Part shown: positions 12,701 to 26,190 of the stretch, one piece after another
Layout of the letters: each line of letters opens with the position of its first letter
Position numbering within the stretch: position 1 is the stretch's first letter
Assembly (NCBI GenBank): GCA_018894105.1
Contig: CM032118.1
Span: 29,616,690 to 29,680,689, forward strand
Direction of reading: 5' to 3'
Source: Jacaranda mimosifolia
Taxonomy: Eukaryota > Streptophyta > Magnoliopsida > Lamiales > Bignoniaceae
Length of the DNA: 64,000 nucleotides
Made by a program: the position numbers and the translations under genes
The notes under the pieces: generated by a model
Told to the model about the DNA's origin: nothing
Seen by the model: only the letters and a program-made list of their open reading frames with translations
Database searches by the model: none

Positions 12701-12979
12701 ATCTCTAGAGCCTGCTCTAATGTCAAGTGCCTCAACAGTGGTCTGGAAAGAGATCTCCTATAGAGCTGACCATACTCGTCGAGGGTAAACTTTTCCGTTC
12801 AACCCCTAAGCCTACATGTCTATACTTTATCTTCGAGCACTCTTTCTTCCATTAGGAAGGTTTTGATTTCATCCTGCTAGGAGGGAGCTGACTCTTTAAT
12901 TTGCCCGATCAAGTTTTGGTCGAGACCACCTATAGTGGGTTTGTCGAAGACTAGAAATGTAATTGTTTTGTCTTTGGTT

Positions 12980-13380
12980 CCTTTCATCGATCTGGCAAAC
13001 TTGGATAGAGCGTCTGCCCTTTCATTTTTTGATCTCAGGACTTAGCTGAGGGTGAATTCGTGAATTATTGTTGTAATTTCTTAACCTCAGCTAGGTACTT
13101 ACTCATTGTGTCTCCTTAGCGTCAAAATTACCCTCGAACTATTAAGCTATCAGCTGGGAATCTGTTATGGATGCTAGCTACTCGACTCCCCTATCAACGA
13201 CCATCCTTATACCAGTAAGAAGGGCCTCGTACTCAGCTTCATTATTGGTGATAGGGTAGTCGAGTTTTATGGTAAAGTCATATTCTTTAGCCTAGGAAAA
13301 GTGCAGGGAAATGCCTATTCCTCATCTAGTAGAGGTTGCTAAGCCGTCGACATGTAAGGTCCAATTAGGTAAATCTCGAT
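12980..13380 (-). pseudogene. Second (archaeal-type) RNase H of Gypsy-1, decayed
   Basis: The block WTLHVDGLATSTR at about 13330-13370 keeps the first catalytic Asp. It is followed by ITNNEAEYEALLTGI (about 13195-13245) with the catalytic Glu and then ITDSQLIA (about 13140-13165) with the next Asp. A second RNase H of this kind after the ordinary one is a defining trait of the Tat lineage. Several stops interrupt the frame. Confidence 0.75.
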
Positions 13381-13439
13381 TGATTTCTTCGGGCAAATCG
13401 AGACGTTCTACTACAAAATTTGCTAACATTTGGGCTTTT

Positions 13440-14660
13440 ATGATAGCTCGGGGCTAGAAAGTAATGTCAAATTCTCCTAGCTTGATAGCTCACTTCGTCA
13501 ACCTTCCTAAGATGTCTTATTTTGACAGTATTTAGTTTAATGGCTGATTAGTCAGGACAAAAATACAGTGAGATTGAAAATAAGGCCTTAACTGCCCGGC
13601 TGCTATGACTAAAGCGAGAGCAAACTTTTCAATCTCAAGGTAGTTATGTCTGGTTCTTACAACGCTTTGCCGCTGTAATATACTGGCCTATGAGTGTTAT
13701 GTCTAGTTGAGACCAAAAAGGAACTGATTGCTACAAACGAAACTGGTAAATAAATAGACAAGACCTCTTTGACCTCCAGCTTGGCTAGCATTAGTGGTGC
13801 CGATAAATATTGCTTTAATTCGACCAGGGCCTGGTCGCATTGCTTTGTCCACTAGAACTTCCTTGCATTCTTGAGGATTTTGAAGAATGGTAAGCTTATG
13901 TCAGCTAGTCGAGCAATGAATCAGCCCACAACTATGATCCTTCTGACTAGTCGTTGCATGTCTCTAATTGTTCGAAGTAGTGAGATGTCCAAAATTGCTT
14001 GGATCTTCTATGGGTTTGCTTATATACCCCTCTGGCTAACAATGTATCCCAAGAATTTCCCCCCTCTCACCCCAAAGGTGCAGTTGTTGGGATTAAGCTT
14101 CATGCCAAATGCTCAGAGTATTGAGAAGGTATGGCTGAGGTTAGCTAAGTAGTTTTGTTCTTTTTCCATCTTGGTAATCGTGTCATCGACATAGACCTCC
14201 ATGGTCCATCCGATCTCATTTTTTCATTTTTTAACTTAAAGTTCACAAGTCTTTAGTAAGTTGCACCTGCATTCTCGAGGCCGAAAGCCATGACCAGAAA
14301 ATAGTATAGATTGTTGGGGACCACAGAGAAGGTCTTATCCTTGTCTTCAGGGGGCCATAAAAATTTGATAATAACCCTGAAATGTATCCATCATGCTCAA
14401 AAGATCACAACCAGCTATTGAATCAACTAATAAATCTATTTGAGGCAGTGGGTAAAGGTCTTTAGGACAAGCTTTATTCAAATCAGTAAAATTATTACAC
14501 ATCTTCTACTTGCCCTAATTCTTAGGGACAAGAACTACATTACAAAGCCAACTAGGATATTGAATTTCTATAATGTAGCCTGCCTATAAGAGCTTGTTGA
14601 CCACTTGATCAATAATCTGGCATCTTTCAGTGTTAAAGGTCCTGGTCTTCTACTTGATCG
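13440..14660 (-). pseudogene. Reverse transcriptase and first RNase H of Gypsy-1, decayed
   Basis: Recognisable blocks, right to left: VNKLL.AGYI (about 14590), FTDLNKACPKDLYPLPQIDL (about 14430-14500), the catalytic YVDD at 14182-14193, and FGVRGGKFLGYIVSQRGI (about 14020-14080). These are the classical Ty3/Gypsy reverse transcriptase motifs in order. RNase H follows to about 13440. In-frame stops (for example after VPKN and after YQIFMAP) show it is inactive. Confidence 0.85.
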
Positions 14661-15008
14661 GCTTAAATGAGAGGTCTACATTCAGGTGGTAGACAATGAT
14701 GCTGGGGTCGATTCCCTAGAGGTCAGTAGCTTTCCAGGAGAAAACATCAATGTTCTTCCTGAGGAAGTCAACCATCAAACATTCTATATTGCTTCCTAGA
14801 TCCATCCCAATCTTTGTAGTCTTGTCGGGATTTCCAAGCTCGAGCTCTATGTTCTTAATTCCTCAATCGGCTTGACCCTAGTTTCCTCTAGCTTTATTTT
14901 CTTGCTTTGCTGTCCTTTTTTGGGTTCTATTACTAGGACATCCTCTGAAGGTTTTAGTTTCGATCAAGTCTTCTGCTCACTTGCCTCGACCGAGATAGTG
15001 TAGCATCG

Positions 15009-15536
15009 CTAGGCTTTCTTTATGTTACAAAGCATCTTATTCGTCCCAGCAACTATTGGAAACTTGATCTTTATGTGGTAGGTTGAGATAATTGCCCTGA
15101 AGTCGTTCAGTGTTGGTCGCCCAATTATGACATTGTAAGCAAAGGGTGCGTCAACCACTAGATAGTTGACCATGAGTGTCCTCCATCTGGGCGCTTCTCT
15201 GAATGAGGTAGATAAATTTATAGACCTTTCACGAATGATCTCATATCCTCCAAATTGGACCAAAGGGGTGCGCATTGGCTCAAACTTCAGCTTTCCCATA
15301 TTCATCTTCTTCAATGTTGACAAGAAAATTATATTTGCTGAACTGCCATTATCAACTAGAACCTTTCTGACCTTAAAGTTCATGATCTCAACTAACACGA
15401 TAAGGGGGCAATCCAGCTTATTGTCAGTTCCTTGGTGCTCGATGTGCGAGAGATCATAATTAGAAAAAGAGATGGATTTTGTACTGGTGGAGAGTTGGAA
15501 AACTGTTTCGACTGAGAAGGATTTAGTCGACTCCAA
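15009..15536 (-). pseudogene. Protease region of Gypsy-1 (longest open segment of pol)
   Basis: This 175-codon open segment contains the aspartic-protease block VLVDNGSSANIIFL (about 15320-15365), with the catalytic Asp in D-N-G-S. It is followed by VQFGGYEIIRERSINL and VVDAPFAYNVIIGRPTLNDF, the conserved Tat-type flap and ILGRP-like region. It would cut the Gag-Pol polyprotein. The segment is open, but flanking gag and pol parts are out of frame or interrupted, so it belongs to a dead polyprotein. Confidence 0.8.
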
Positions 15537-15559
15537 TCTCCTCTGGTTCTGTTTCCTAG

Positions 15560-17209
15560 CTGATTTGGAGTCTCCTCCAGTCTATCCACCTGCAATTGTA
15601 TCGATCACGTCTCTAAGAGATGGGCGCATATCATTGATTAGCTTATTTCCCTTATCTTTCTTTCTCGGGCTAATCGACCTTTCTTTACGGGGAGTCTGGT
15701 CGGTCAGGCATGTTTCCTATCTAGCCTTTCTCATCGATAACTTCTTCATATTCCTTTGTCGAATAAGCCTCTTAATCTCATCATGCAGATTGAGCAATCT
15801 TTAGTGTCATGCCCTTTTGGTCTGTGGAAGTGACAATACTTCTTTGATCTCTTCATGGCTTCAATTTTAGTTAACTTTTTAGGCTTTTTTAGGAGGTTAT
15901 CATGTTGGATGGCGAACAAAACCTCATTCCTTGCAGTACTCAGTGGAATGTAATTGTGAAATCTTTTGATAGGAGATCAATGATCGTCTTTGTGCTGTCT
16001 ATCATCTTTCTCCTTGGCTTTTTTCTTTTCATTATTCAGGTTGCCATATTTCAGGCAGTTTATATCTTCCTGGGTCATATACCTCTCAGCAAGGTTAAGT
16101 AGCTCTTCTATCAATCCTCGGTCTTTCCATGACCAGTGCATTAGCATACTCTTTGTGTCTGAGGCTGAGGAACAACACATCATTAGAAATCCAATTCGAA
16201 GACTATCGATTTTCAGCACTTTGGTGTTAAATCTGGTGAAGAAGTCTTGAAGAGATTCTCCATCATTCTATTTGACTGTATGCAAATGAGTGTGGGGAAG
16301 TTTTTCTTTCCTTCTACTAGCAAACTGATGAAGGAATTTGTCGCAAAGCTGGTCGTACGAGAAAATGGACACTGGCTCCAACTTAACAAACCAATCAAGT
16401 GCTATGCCCTGGAATGTGGTAACTAGCATTTTTGCATGAATGTATTTGTTGTGCCCATGGAGGTGCATTATGTGCGCGAACTGGAGCAAGTGCTCATTCG
16501 GGTCATTTGATCCATCATATCAGGGCAGACCAGTTAGAACTTTCGTGTTAATAGCTATGCGCTCGTCGATTATCTCCTGGATAAACGGTGATTCTCGCTT
16601 ATGGTAAAGTTGCGGTGCGCTGTCATGTTGAAGGTTTCTCTCTGTGTTTCTCCTCGAAATCTCTTTGAGGCGTCTGTTTAGTTGCTAGACCTCATGTGAG
16701 ACTTCTTCCTATTCTTCTCGATCAGTCTGCAACATATTTCTATTCAATTGATGTTTTTGTTGCTCAACCTTCTTGCGCTGCTAGGCTTGAATGGGTCGAA
16801 CAAGGTTATCCATGGAGTCGGCCACTTTTTTGCAAGGATGTGGGTGGGTCTCTTCCCTCGAAAATCAACCTGGACTATCCTCACATCGAATAGAGGGTGT
16901 CTTGTCTCTTGTCTCTTGTCTCACGCTATCCTCCCTTAGGGGCCTCTTTTCATGCTGTGAATGGTAAATGGTGGCATTAGCTGCTAGTCCAGGCTGGTAA
17001 TGCTTGTTAAATGCAGTTGACAACTGGACAGAAATCTAAGCTGATATCTGTTCACTGATTAACTACATAAGTTGAGGTATGGTCAAGGTTACCACTTGTT
17101 CTGGTTGGGAACTGGGTCCAGCCACATCCTGTTTGCTGGGGACGAGGAGGAGGAGTTGGGACCTTCTAGTTTCCTCTCTCTTTGAAACGGCTTGCCTTAT
17201 GTTTACCAT
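15560..17209 (-). pseudogene. Gag of Gypsy-1, decayed
   Basis: A likely start ATG at 17209 (MVNIRQAVSKREE) lies about 40 bp inside the 5' LTR and just after the primer-binding region. A Gln/Glu-rich helical region follows, then the retrotransposon gag core at 16268-16520 (HIMHLHGHNKYIHAKML, TFQGIALDWFVKL, FSYDQLCDKFLHQF). The next part (FFTRFNTKVLKIDSL, then LAERYMTQED) runs to about 15990. A zinc-binding motif reading CHFHRPKGHDTKDC lies near 15790-15835. Several stops at Gln positions break the frame. The protein would package element RNA in cytoplasmic virus-like particles. Confidence 0.8.
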
Positions 17210-17231
17210 TTTTTTCAGTTACGAACTTTAG

Positions 17232-17249
17232 AACCTATAAACGACACCA
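17232..17249 (-). other. Primer-binding site of Gypsy-1
   Basis: Two bases inside the 5' LTR the minus strand reads TGGTGTCGTTTATAGG. It starts with the TGG that pairs with a tRNA CCA end. With C-to-T and G-to-A changes it resembles the TGGCGCCG-type sites of other Tat elements. The exact tRNA is not assigned. Confidence 0.6.
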
Positions 17250-17251
17250 AA

Positions 17252-18068
17252 TGATGATGGTATGAATTGCTTGGTCGTATGTTGGGCCCTGGCCCAATGA
17301 GATCGACCAAAAAAGAAATTTGAAGGAAGTGTTTTGGTATAATTGGGATGATCCTGCAACCAATAACAAACTTTAGGCTATCCGAGGGCGCGCTCCGACG
17401 CTCAAGTTAGTACTTAATCAACCAGAAAAGAGAGCAACAGAGTGAGGGCTTAAGCTATAATGAGCATACCTTGCTGAAGGGTAGCAATTGGGTATTTATA
17501 GTCTCTCTTGAGAGGTTAATATGTTAATGATGCTCTTGCTTATACAGAGAGGGTCTTTGTCCTTACTTGAGGACCTTTAGGTCTTCTTCCTTCTGTGTAC
17601 TTCTCTAGCTGGCGCCTTCTCTTGCTCTTCAGGACATAGCGATACAGTGGAGGTGCACACTGCTCTGGTTCTGCATGATGGGGGTACAGGAAGAGGCACA
17701 CACTATTAATGCAAAGACATGTCGCTTGCCCGAGCATTTAATATGCCAGAGAGGTGGTTGTGGCGCATTCAACACGACTGTGACCGGTGGTGTAGGAATG
17801 TTTTATGTTGCTTTGATCGACCTCCTAGGATGCTTCCATACCTGTAGGTTATCTATCCACATTCTAGTCGAGATGATGAGACTTTCTTAGATTTGAAGAC
17901 CTTTCTGGTTGAGGGGTGAGTGGTCATTCTCGAACTGATCGGCCATACTCTGGTCGACCAACAGGTACTAGTGATCGCGCTGGCGAAATGGCCCAATGAG
18001 GATTTTGGCCTTGGTCAGTTGCCTGGTTGACTGTTAGTGGGCTAGGCTTATTGGACTATCTCTTATCA
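17252..18068 (-). repeat. 5' LTR of Gypsy-1
   Basis: The 817-bp partner of 7219-8046 starts tgatgatggtatgaa and ends cttatca on the plus strand. The two LTRs differ by many substitutions and small indels, so the insertion is not recent. Its outer end abuts TTTTA at 18069-18073, completing the target duplication. Confidence 0.92.
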
Positions 18069-18980
18069 TTTTAATTAACATTCATTAATTTTAAAAGATT
18101 CAACTTTTCTCGTTAGGACTTAAATAAAAAAAATTAATCATTTACATTAGTTGAATTAAATTAATCAATTTTTAATTAATGATAAAAATAAATTTAATTA
18201 ATTTAAATTTTACTTATTTAATTTTATAAACTCAAAATAAATTTTTAAGTCTATAATCACATTCAAATAATCAAATGAAGAATATAATTAGGCTAGACCC
18301 ATTAGAGTATTTTCATTCTATTCGTGCGAGAAAAAGGCATAGGGGTAAAGATTTGCAAAACAATTGAAAAATTTATTCTTTTGACTTCAACAAGTTTGAG
18401 GCAAAGAGACAAAAGTAAATGAATATTTTAAAAGGACTTCTTTGAATTTTTTTCTTCTTTAACAACTACAAGTAAGAAAATTTTTCAAACTATAAATATT
18501 ATAAAAAAAAGGCTAAAAAAATATTATTTTTTAGCCAATTGCTTAGTTAACTATATTGAGAATGTTATTACAATTTTTTTTTATAATGATTCGATTACTA
18601 ATGAAATTTATGGTATAAAATATCGTTGTGCTCAACTTGAATGTAAATCATATATTTTGAGTTCGTAAAAAGTAAATTTTTATATTTAAAATTTATATTT
18701 TTATAGCTTTTGACCTCTCCATACTTTTATTTTTGGATCCGTCACTGTAAGGCCTTATTATCTCTATAATTTCTTATTCCAAAAGAGTGATTCAAAGTCT
18801 CAACTCTATCTCCTTTCACTGTATTCATTGTAGTGCTAACAAATGTGCTCATTATCTAGTTAGGCTGGCTTTGTCTTTGTATAATTCCCTTGTGGCTAGT
18901 TCTGATGTCATAAACCACGCCTGGTTATTTGATATTTAATTAATGATATTACCAATTTCATCTCAAAAAAAAAAAAAAAA

Positions 18981-19585
18981 GATCTATTCTCAGTTGACAT
19001 AATTAAAGGTTCAAAATAACCTTACTGGCAAAAAAATTTAAAATAAAAGCGTATGACTCCGGAAGACTAGCTTTTCTTTAATATTTACACACGCGTGTGT
19101 ATTAAAGATTTCATAAAGCTCAAATTCCAAACTTTGCTTGTGTGAGGGTAGTACTATTAAACTAATTAGCCATAAAATGTTAGAAAATTAGGTTAAAGCA
19201 GAAAATTACCAGCCCATAATTTCAGGGCATGAGATGTTGACAATTAATTTAGTATTAATTTAATAAGTTGACAAAATTAACTTCACTTTTAAAGACAATG
19301 ATAAGATATTTTTATTTTCTCCCTTTTTCAGTAGTTTTACCATTTTTTGTCTTCAATTATTTCACTTTATCATAATTTTGTTTATTTTTCTTACAAATTC
19401 AAATAAATATATTGAAATTATTAAATGATTATAATATTATATAGAATAATTAACAGATGTTCTTATTTTCTCTATATTATAAAATGCTTGTGGGAAAGTT
19501 TCCCACATGCACACTTTTGGAGTGAGTTTTTTTCTGGAAAAGTGTGGTTGGATGTATACTTCAAAAGTATATCTCACAAGTTACA

Positions 19586-19617
<32 letters not shown>

Positions 19618-21565
19618 CCTCTCTCGGCCTATTTTTATTTTCTCTCAAAAATATTCTTCTTCTCTTTACTCTCTCTCTCAAAAATGAGGGTGCTCCTGGT
19701 ATAGGTCTTCTTTGGATTCTCCGGAAAAAATAGAATCTTCTTTTTAGGCAATTTTTTAAAATTTCTCTCTTAGCTTGTCACCCACCATTTTAAGTATACA
19801 TCTGATTATACATATTTCAATGCTATAAATATATACATATTACGTTCAGTTATATATACTTATATATAATTTAGTACATTTATATTTAATTTTATATAAT
19901 TATTTCATAATATATAATTATATTTACACATGTATTTTAATATTGAAATAAAATTATTTTCATAACAAATAATTATCTTTACACGCAAAATTTTAACGCA
20001 ACGTACGCAATATTTTAACGCATACCCTCACAACCAATCACCATCTTACAAGCTTTTATAAGGGGGGAACTTGCAACTACACAACATGTCATAATTTTTA
20101 CCTGCCACATCAATCACAATCATTACATTTTTACTTCACAACAAATCAAACACTCATAAATAAATTTTCTATCTTATAAAACTGACAAACCTCACTTTTA
20201 TCTCAAGAATAAAAAACGAATAACAAAAACACAAGCAATAACAGCCTAGTAATCCCACAATCTCCTCCTCATCCTTCATGAAGGCACCACTTTCTCACCT
20301 TTTTGAAACACAAAGGAGGTCAGAAATTATCTAAAAATCTGTCTTCCAATTTTGTTTTACCATGAAACTATGATTGATTTAAGCATTAGGATGCCTTTAC
20401 TCAAAAAACCCTTCCTCTTACCCCTTTCTTCCCAATTAAAGAAAAATCTCTGCAAGTCCTTAATCAATGAGGAACCTCTCTCTTTCACAAAACAATGGGA
20501 TCTATGGAGCCGAAAAATCAATAGGCATTAACCGAATTAAGAAAGTGGACACTTCATATGATATTAGTATGGATGTTATCAGAAATATTCAAGTAAATTA
20601 ATAAATAGTGATAAAATTAAATTTCTCAAACTATAACTAAAGTCAAAATTGGTTACCCGGTAATCAAGTGACCATAAAGTAGATACAATTACAAGGGAAA
20701 TAAAAAATTGCATCTCTGTTGGAGGAATGATTAACAAAAATTGATGATGTACCAAGATGTCATGCCACGTGGATTTAGCAGCAGGGTTTGCATTGTTATT
20801 AAATTTCCATTCAAAATCTCTCTCTCTCTCTTCATATTTCTACAATCATGAAAGAGATGAATGGGCCTAAGTGGGTGCGGGGACGTGGGCCTAAGACAGC
20901 CTCCACCTCCAAATCTGCGACACTCGGTTGGGTTGATCCAGGGTCCTAGCGAGACAAGAATCCGGAGACTGGCCCTGCTCGGATTATTCGGCCACATTGT
21001 TAGTTGAGGTGGCCTTCTTCAAATCATAATATACTCTCCCACAAGAGTTGCTTTTAAATATTGTTCCTTAATTAGGTTTAAGTCTAACAAACACTTGACG
21101 TATATATACAAATAAAAAAACTTATTCCTCCATTTTTATAACATACAACTCCATAAATCTGAAATTAAGTGACATGAAAGCAGTGGGTCATGGCATCACA
21201 TTAGCCGCACGGTTCTTCCATCGTCAAATCCGAGACATCGTTCGATAAGTAGAAAGACCATCAACCAAAAATCACAAACCAATAAGTAGAAACTCACTTA
21301 AGTTCCCGCCATATCTTACTTCCACATGGGCAATATGGCGGCCAACAAACATAAGCAGAATTAAAGCAATGGAAAATGATTCTCACACTGCAAAATAGAA
21401 AATCAGTAACCATGACATATCTAACACTCAGTTTGACAAAAGTTCAATTTTGAGCAGCCATGTGGTGTTCATAAGATGTTCTTAAAAGCCGATAAACTAG
21501 TGATAGCAATATATATCTAGACGATTGATTTATATTACAATTCCAAGGCCTTTCCAGGATCCCCA
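18981..21565. other. Intergenic DNA between the LINE tail and the SUMO gene
   Basis: AT-rich DNA with no supported gene. Visible items: a perfect 9-bp inverted repeat with one spacer base at 19487-19505 (tgtgggaaa g tttcccaca); an uninterrupted run of 27 A at 19590-19616; and the short SUMO 3' UTR side next to 21565. The sequence between 19482 and the A run could be a small retroposed fragment, but no RNA polymerase III boxes or target duplication were recognised. A reading frame at 20731-20997 (minus) resembles nothing known and lacks support. Confidence 0.5.
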
Positions 21566-23811
<2,246 letters not shown>

Positions 23812-23950
23812 TTCCGATTAATCGTTTCTGCTTCTCCTTGTTCTTAATTTTTTTTCCGAAGAGACTTCGCTGTGCACAGAGAGAAACACAAGGTCCTGCA
23901 CCCCTTGGCTTCTCTCAAGACCACTGAACCCACCTTTTATTGAGAAGTTT
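23812..23950 (-). promoter_or_regulatory. SUMO 5' leader and probable core promoter
   Basis: The leader is pyrimidine/purine mixed (gtgtttctctctgtgcacagc on the minus strand). About 125 bp upstream of the ATG, at 23933-23942, the minus strand reads CAATAAAAGG, the best candidate for a weak TATA element. No stronger TATA box lies nearby. The assignment rests on position only. Confidence 0.35.
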
Positions 23951-24017
23951 TCAAATGAAATAAGGTTAACGTGGGGGGCTGATTTGACGGTTCAGATGTT
24001 TCTATGCATGATGGACG

Positions 24018-24099
24018 GACAAGAGTTCAGGTCCTTGTCGATTGATACGATGTCGTCAGACAAGAATTCAAGTCCTTATGGATTGATACGATGTCGTCA
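24018..24099. repeat. 41-bp tandem duplication upstream of the SUMO promoter
   Basis: Two adjacent 41-bp units begin at 24018 and 24059. Both contain gattgatacgatgtcgtca and differ at a few positions in their first half. They lie 200-290 bp upstream of the SUMO ATG and could affect its regulation; no known factor site was recognised. Confidence 0.8.
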
Positions 24100-25454
24100 G
24101 ACGGGATCTTTAATCTTCCTAACGAATCAACCTTAGACCTACAAAATTGTGCTGCGTAATTTGTAAGCTATTTTTATCCATGGGGTGTGGGGTGTGGAAA
24201 ACAGTAGTCCCCGAATATGGAATATTTTCATTTTAGCCCCCCTTTCCATAGTATTACATGCAGTACAATTTTGCCTTAATCTACTTACATAATTTGTAAA
24301 GTCAAATGTTGAATTTTTATAATTTTAAAATTTTCGATTTAACTAAAAAAATTAATTTTTTTTATTTTTTATTTTGTTTTTGATACAATCCACTTATCTG
24401 TTATAATTAAAATATCATGTTGTGCTTATTCAAACTTACAATATAAATTTTTATTTCTTAAGATAATTTCAAAAGAATTCATAATCATATTTTTATCTTA
24501 TCAGATAAATTTATAATTTAAAAAATAGTTTATAAACACCATATTAAGTACTCTTCTTATAAAATATATATACATATATATATATATATATTTTAAGTAC
24601 TCGTATCAGAAAACTCAATCTTATAAATTTAACTTATCATAAGATTAACAAATAAATATTTGATTTGTTTTATATGTAAATTTTTGTATTTTATAATTAT
24701 TCTTTTTACATACATTTTCAATCAATTTTATTTAATTGTAGAATCTCTTTTCTCAATTAACGTAATATAATGCTATCTCTTTTTTCTGTTCATCTTGTAA
24801 AAAGTTTTTAATATTTTTTTTTCATAACAAACATCTTTATATTATCTTTATTTCATTTTCGTTCTAAATTAATTAGTTATTCTTCTAATATATTTAAACT
24901 TTCTGCTAATGTTATTGCTTTACTATTCTCTCAACATTTTATGGCCAACTTAAGATTGTAAGTTTTATATTACTTAAAAATACTAGCATGCAATTTTTTT
25001 TATTTCAATTAATTATATTTTATGATTCATTTTTAATACTATAATTATCAAATATTTTTATCTGTGCATATAAGAATTTATTTCTAATGTTGAATTTATA
25101 TTTTACTATAAGAATTTTTAAGAGACTTTGCTAACTAGCTAAATTAAGTAATTGATTAATTAATCAAATAATTTTTAATAATAACTGCAGTAAAATTTTT
25201 ATTTTACCTCTAATTGTATTAATCAAAACAATGAGCAATTAAGAATTTTTTTCGAGGGTTTTATTTGTTAATTTACAAGTCAATTAATTAATTAAATAAT
25301 TTTTTATAATAAAAATTTGAAGCAATTTTTTCACCTTAAATATTATTGACTAGATGTAGCTTTCAATATATTTTACCTTCTTTTTTTTAGTGAAAATTTT
25401 TGGTTTAAGATCTTAATCTTGGCTACCAAACTTTGATAAGTCTTGTTGTTTTTC
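24100..25454. other. AT-rich intergenic DNA
   Basis: No gene is seen. It contains homopolymer runs and a TA microsatellite with an internal ac step at about 24565-24594. No transposon ends were recognised before the MULE begins at 25455. Confidence 0.6.
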
Positions 25455-25598
25455 GGGATAATTTCAAATTTGATTCCCCAAGTATGCCACTAATTCAATT
25501 TTGGTCCATGTGTTTTCACTTGTATCACATTGCGTCCTCAAAATTCCAGTGTTTCATTCAATCTCGTCCTTCAGTCAACACCATCGTTTGATAGCTAA
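25455..25598 (+). repeat. Left terminal inverted repeat of the MULE
   Basis: It begins gggataatttcaaatttg and matches the right end in reverse complement up to ttgatagctaa. It probably holds the promoter of the transposase, as is usual for MULEs. Confidence 0.88.
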
Positions 25599-26190
25599 CG
25601 GCAACTTCACATGCGCCTCACGTGACTTGAAGAAGGCAAAATCATTTCACCCTCTTGAAAACCGAAAGAAAAGCTAGAATCCCTAAATCAACATAAACCC
25701 TACCTTCTAATACAAACACAAATTCGACCATTGCTTTGATTAAATGAAGAAAATGTTGCTAATTTAGAGGTATTTCAACTTAGTATTGAAGATTCTACAC
25801 CTTTGGTGTGAAAACAAAGTTGGGGAAGGCATCGAAGGATAAGCTCAAATTGTTCCACGGTGAATTGCATGATAGAAAACTCAAACCTTGGGACGCCGAA
25901 TTATGGTAAGTTTTGTGTTCTCAATCAGAATACTTTGAGTAATGGAGAAATTTTTTTATGTTTAGTGTTAAAAAATTTACTGTTTGTAGTCAAAATATGT
26001 AAATGTTGTTTGTAGTAGAAAATTTATATGTTTTGTGTTCGAATTTTTTTATGTAAATGTTTTTTTTTTTTGTAATTGCATTGCCCAAATTTATTGGTTG
26101 ATGGTTGAGAGTGATATACTTGTTGTATTTGACAATGTGCATTTTTTGTATTTTTGTTTGTTATGCATATTTGGTTGGGGATGGCATTTC

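Larger units (their letters stand above)
7219..18068 (-). mobile_element. Gypsy-1: complete Tat-lineage Ty3/Gypsy element with an antisense gene
   Basis: Two LTRs (7219-8046 and 17252-18068) and a perfect 5-bp target duplication, TTTTA at 7214-7218 and 18069-18073, bound the element. Coding order on the minus strand is gag, protease, reverse transcriptase/RNase H, a second RNase H and integrase. That order with a second (archaeal-type) RNase H, plus a gag zinc-binding motif of the form CxFHx4GHDxxxC, points to the Tat lineage. Left of integrase come a tandem-repeat stretch (about 11260-11580) and then a gene on the opposite strand (8478-10911). All genes contain stops; many look like CAA, CAG or CGA changed to TAA, TAG or TGA, as from C-to-T decay of methylated DNA. 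Confidence 0.92.
7066..18747. mobile_element. Non-autonomous hAT element, split by Gypsy-1
   Basis: A perfect 8-bp duplication, taaggcct, flanks it at 7058-7065 and 18748-18755. The left end reads atggacggatttattggggg, and the right end in reverse complement reads cagtgacggatccaaaaat, an imperfect inverted repeat around GACGGAT. The C/G-rich start (ggggggcaagtaggggcc then a C run) matches a familiar plant hAT end type. Without the nested Gypsy-1 (7219-18068 plus one TTTTA copy) the element is about 0.83 kb: 7066-7218 on the left and 18074-18747 on the right. The right part is AT-rich with no readable transposase. Short stretches at 18300-18560 could be a decayed hAT gene, but I could not show it. 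Confidence 0.8.
3270..18980 (+). mobile_element. 5'-truncated L1-type LINE, interrupted by two nested insertions
   Basis: The LINE begins inside the endonuclease domain and continues through reverse transcriptase, zf-RVT and RNase H to a short 3' end and a 16-A tail at 18965-18980. Its sequence lies in three pieces: 3270-6405, 6975-7065 and 18748-18980. The gaps are a small hAT element at 6406-6974 and a large composite at 7066-18747. Removing the inserts and one copy of each 8-bp duplication rejoins the RNase H region: AIAA|KIAYE across the first gap and VIKA|L across the second. The 5' truncation is the usual result of incomplete LINE reverse transcription. A target duplication at the 5' end could not be confirmed. 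Confidence 0.85.

Noticed and set aside
15166..16250. Several plus-strand frames between 15.2 and 16.3 kb
   Set aside because: All lie opposite the Gypsy-1 protease and gag and carry no motif of their own.
19425..19733. Plus-strand frame of 102 codons with a poly-Lys stretch
   Set aside because: The Lys run is the translation of the A27 tract; no other support.
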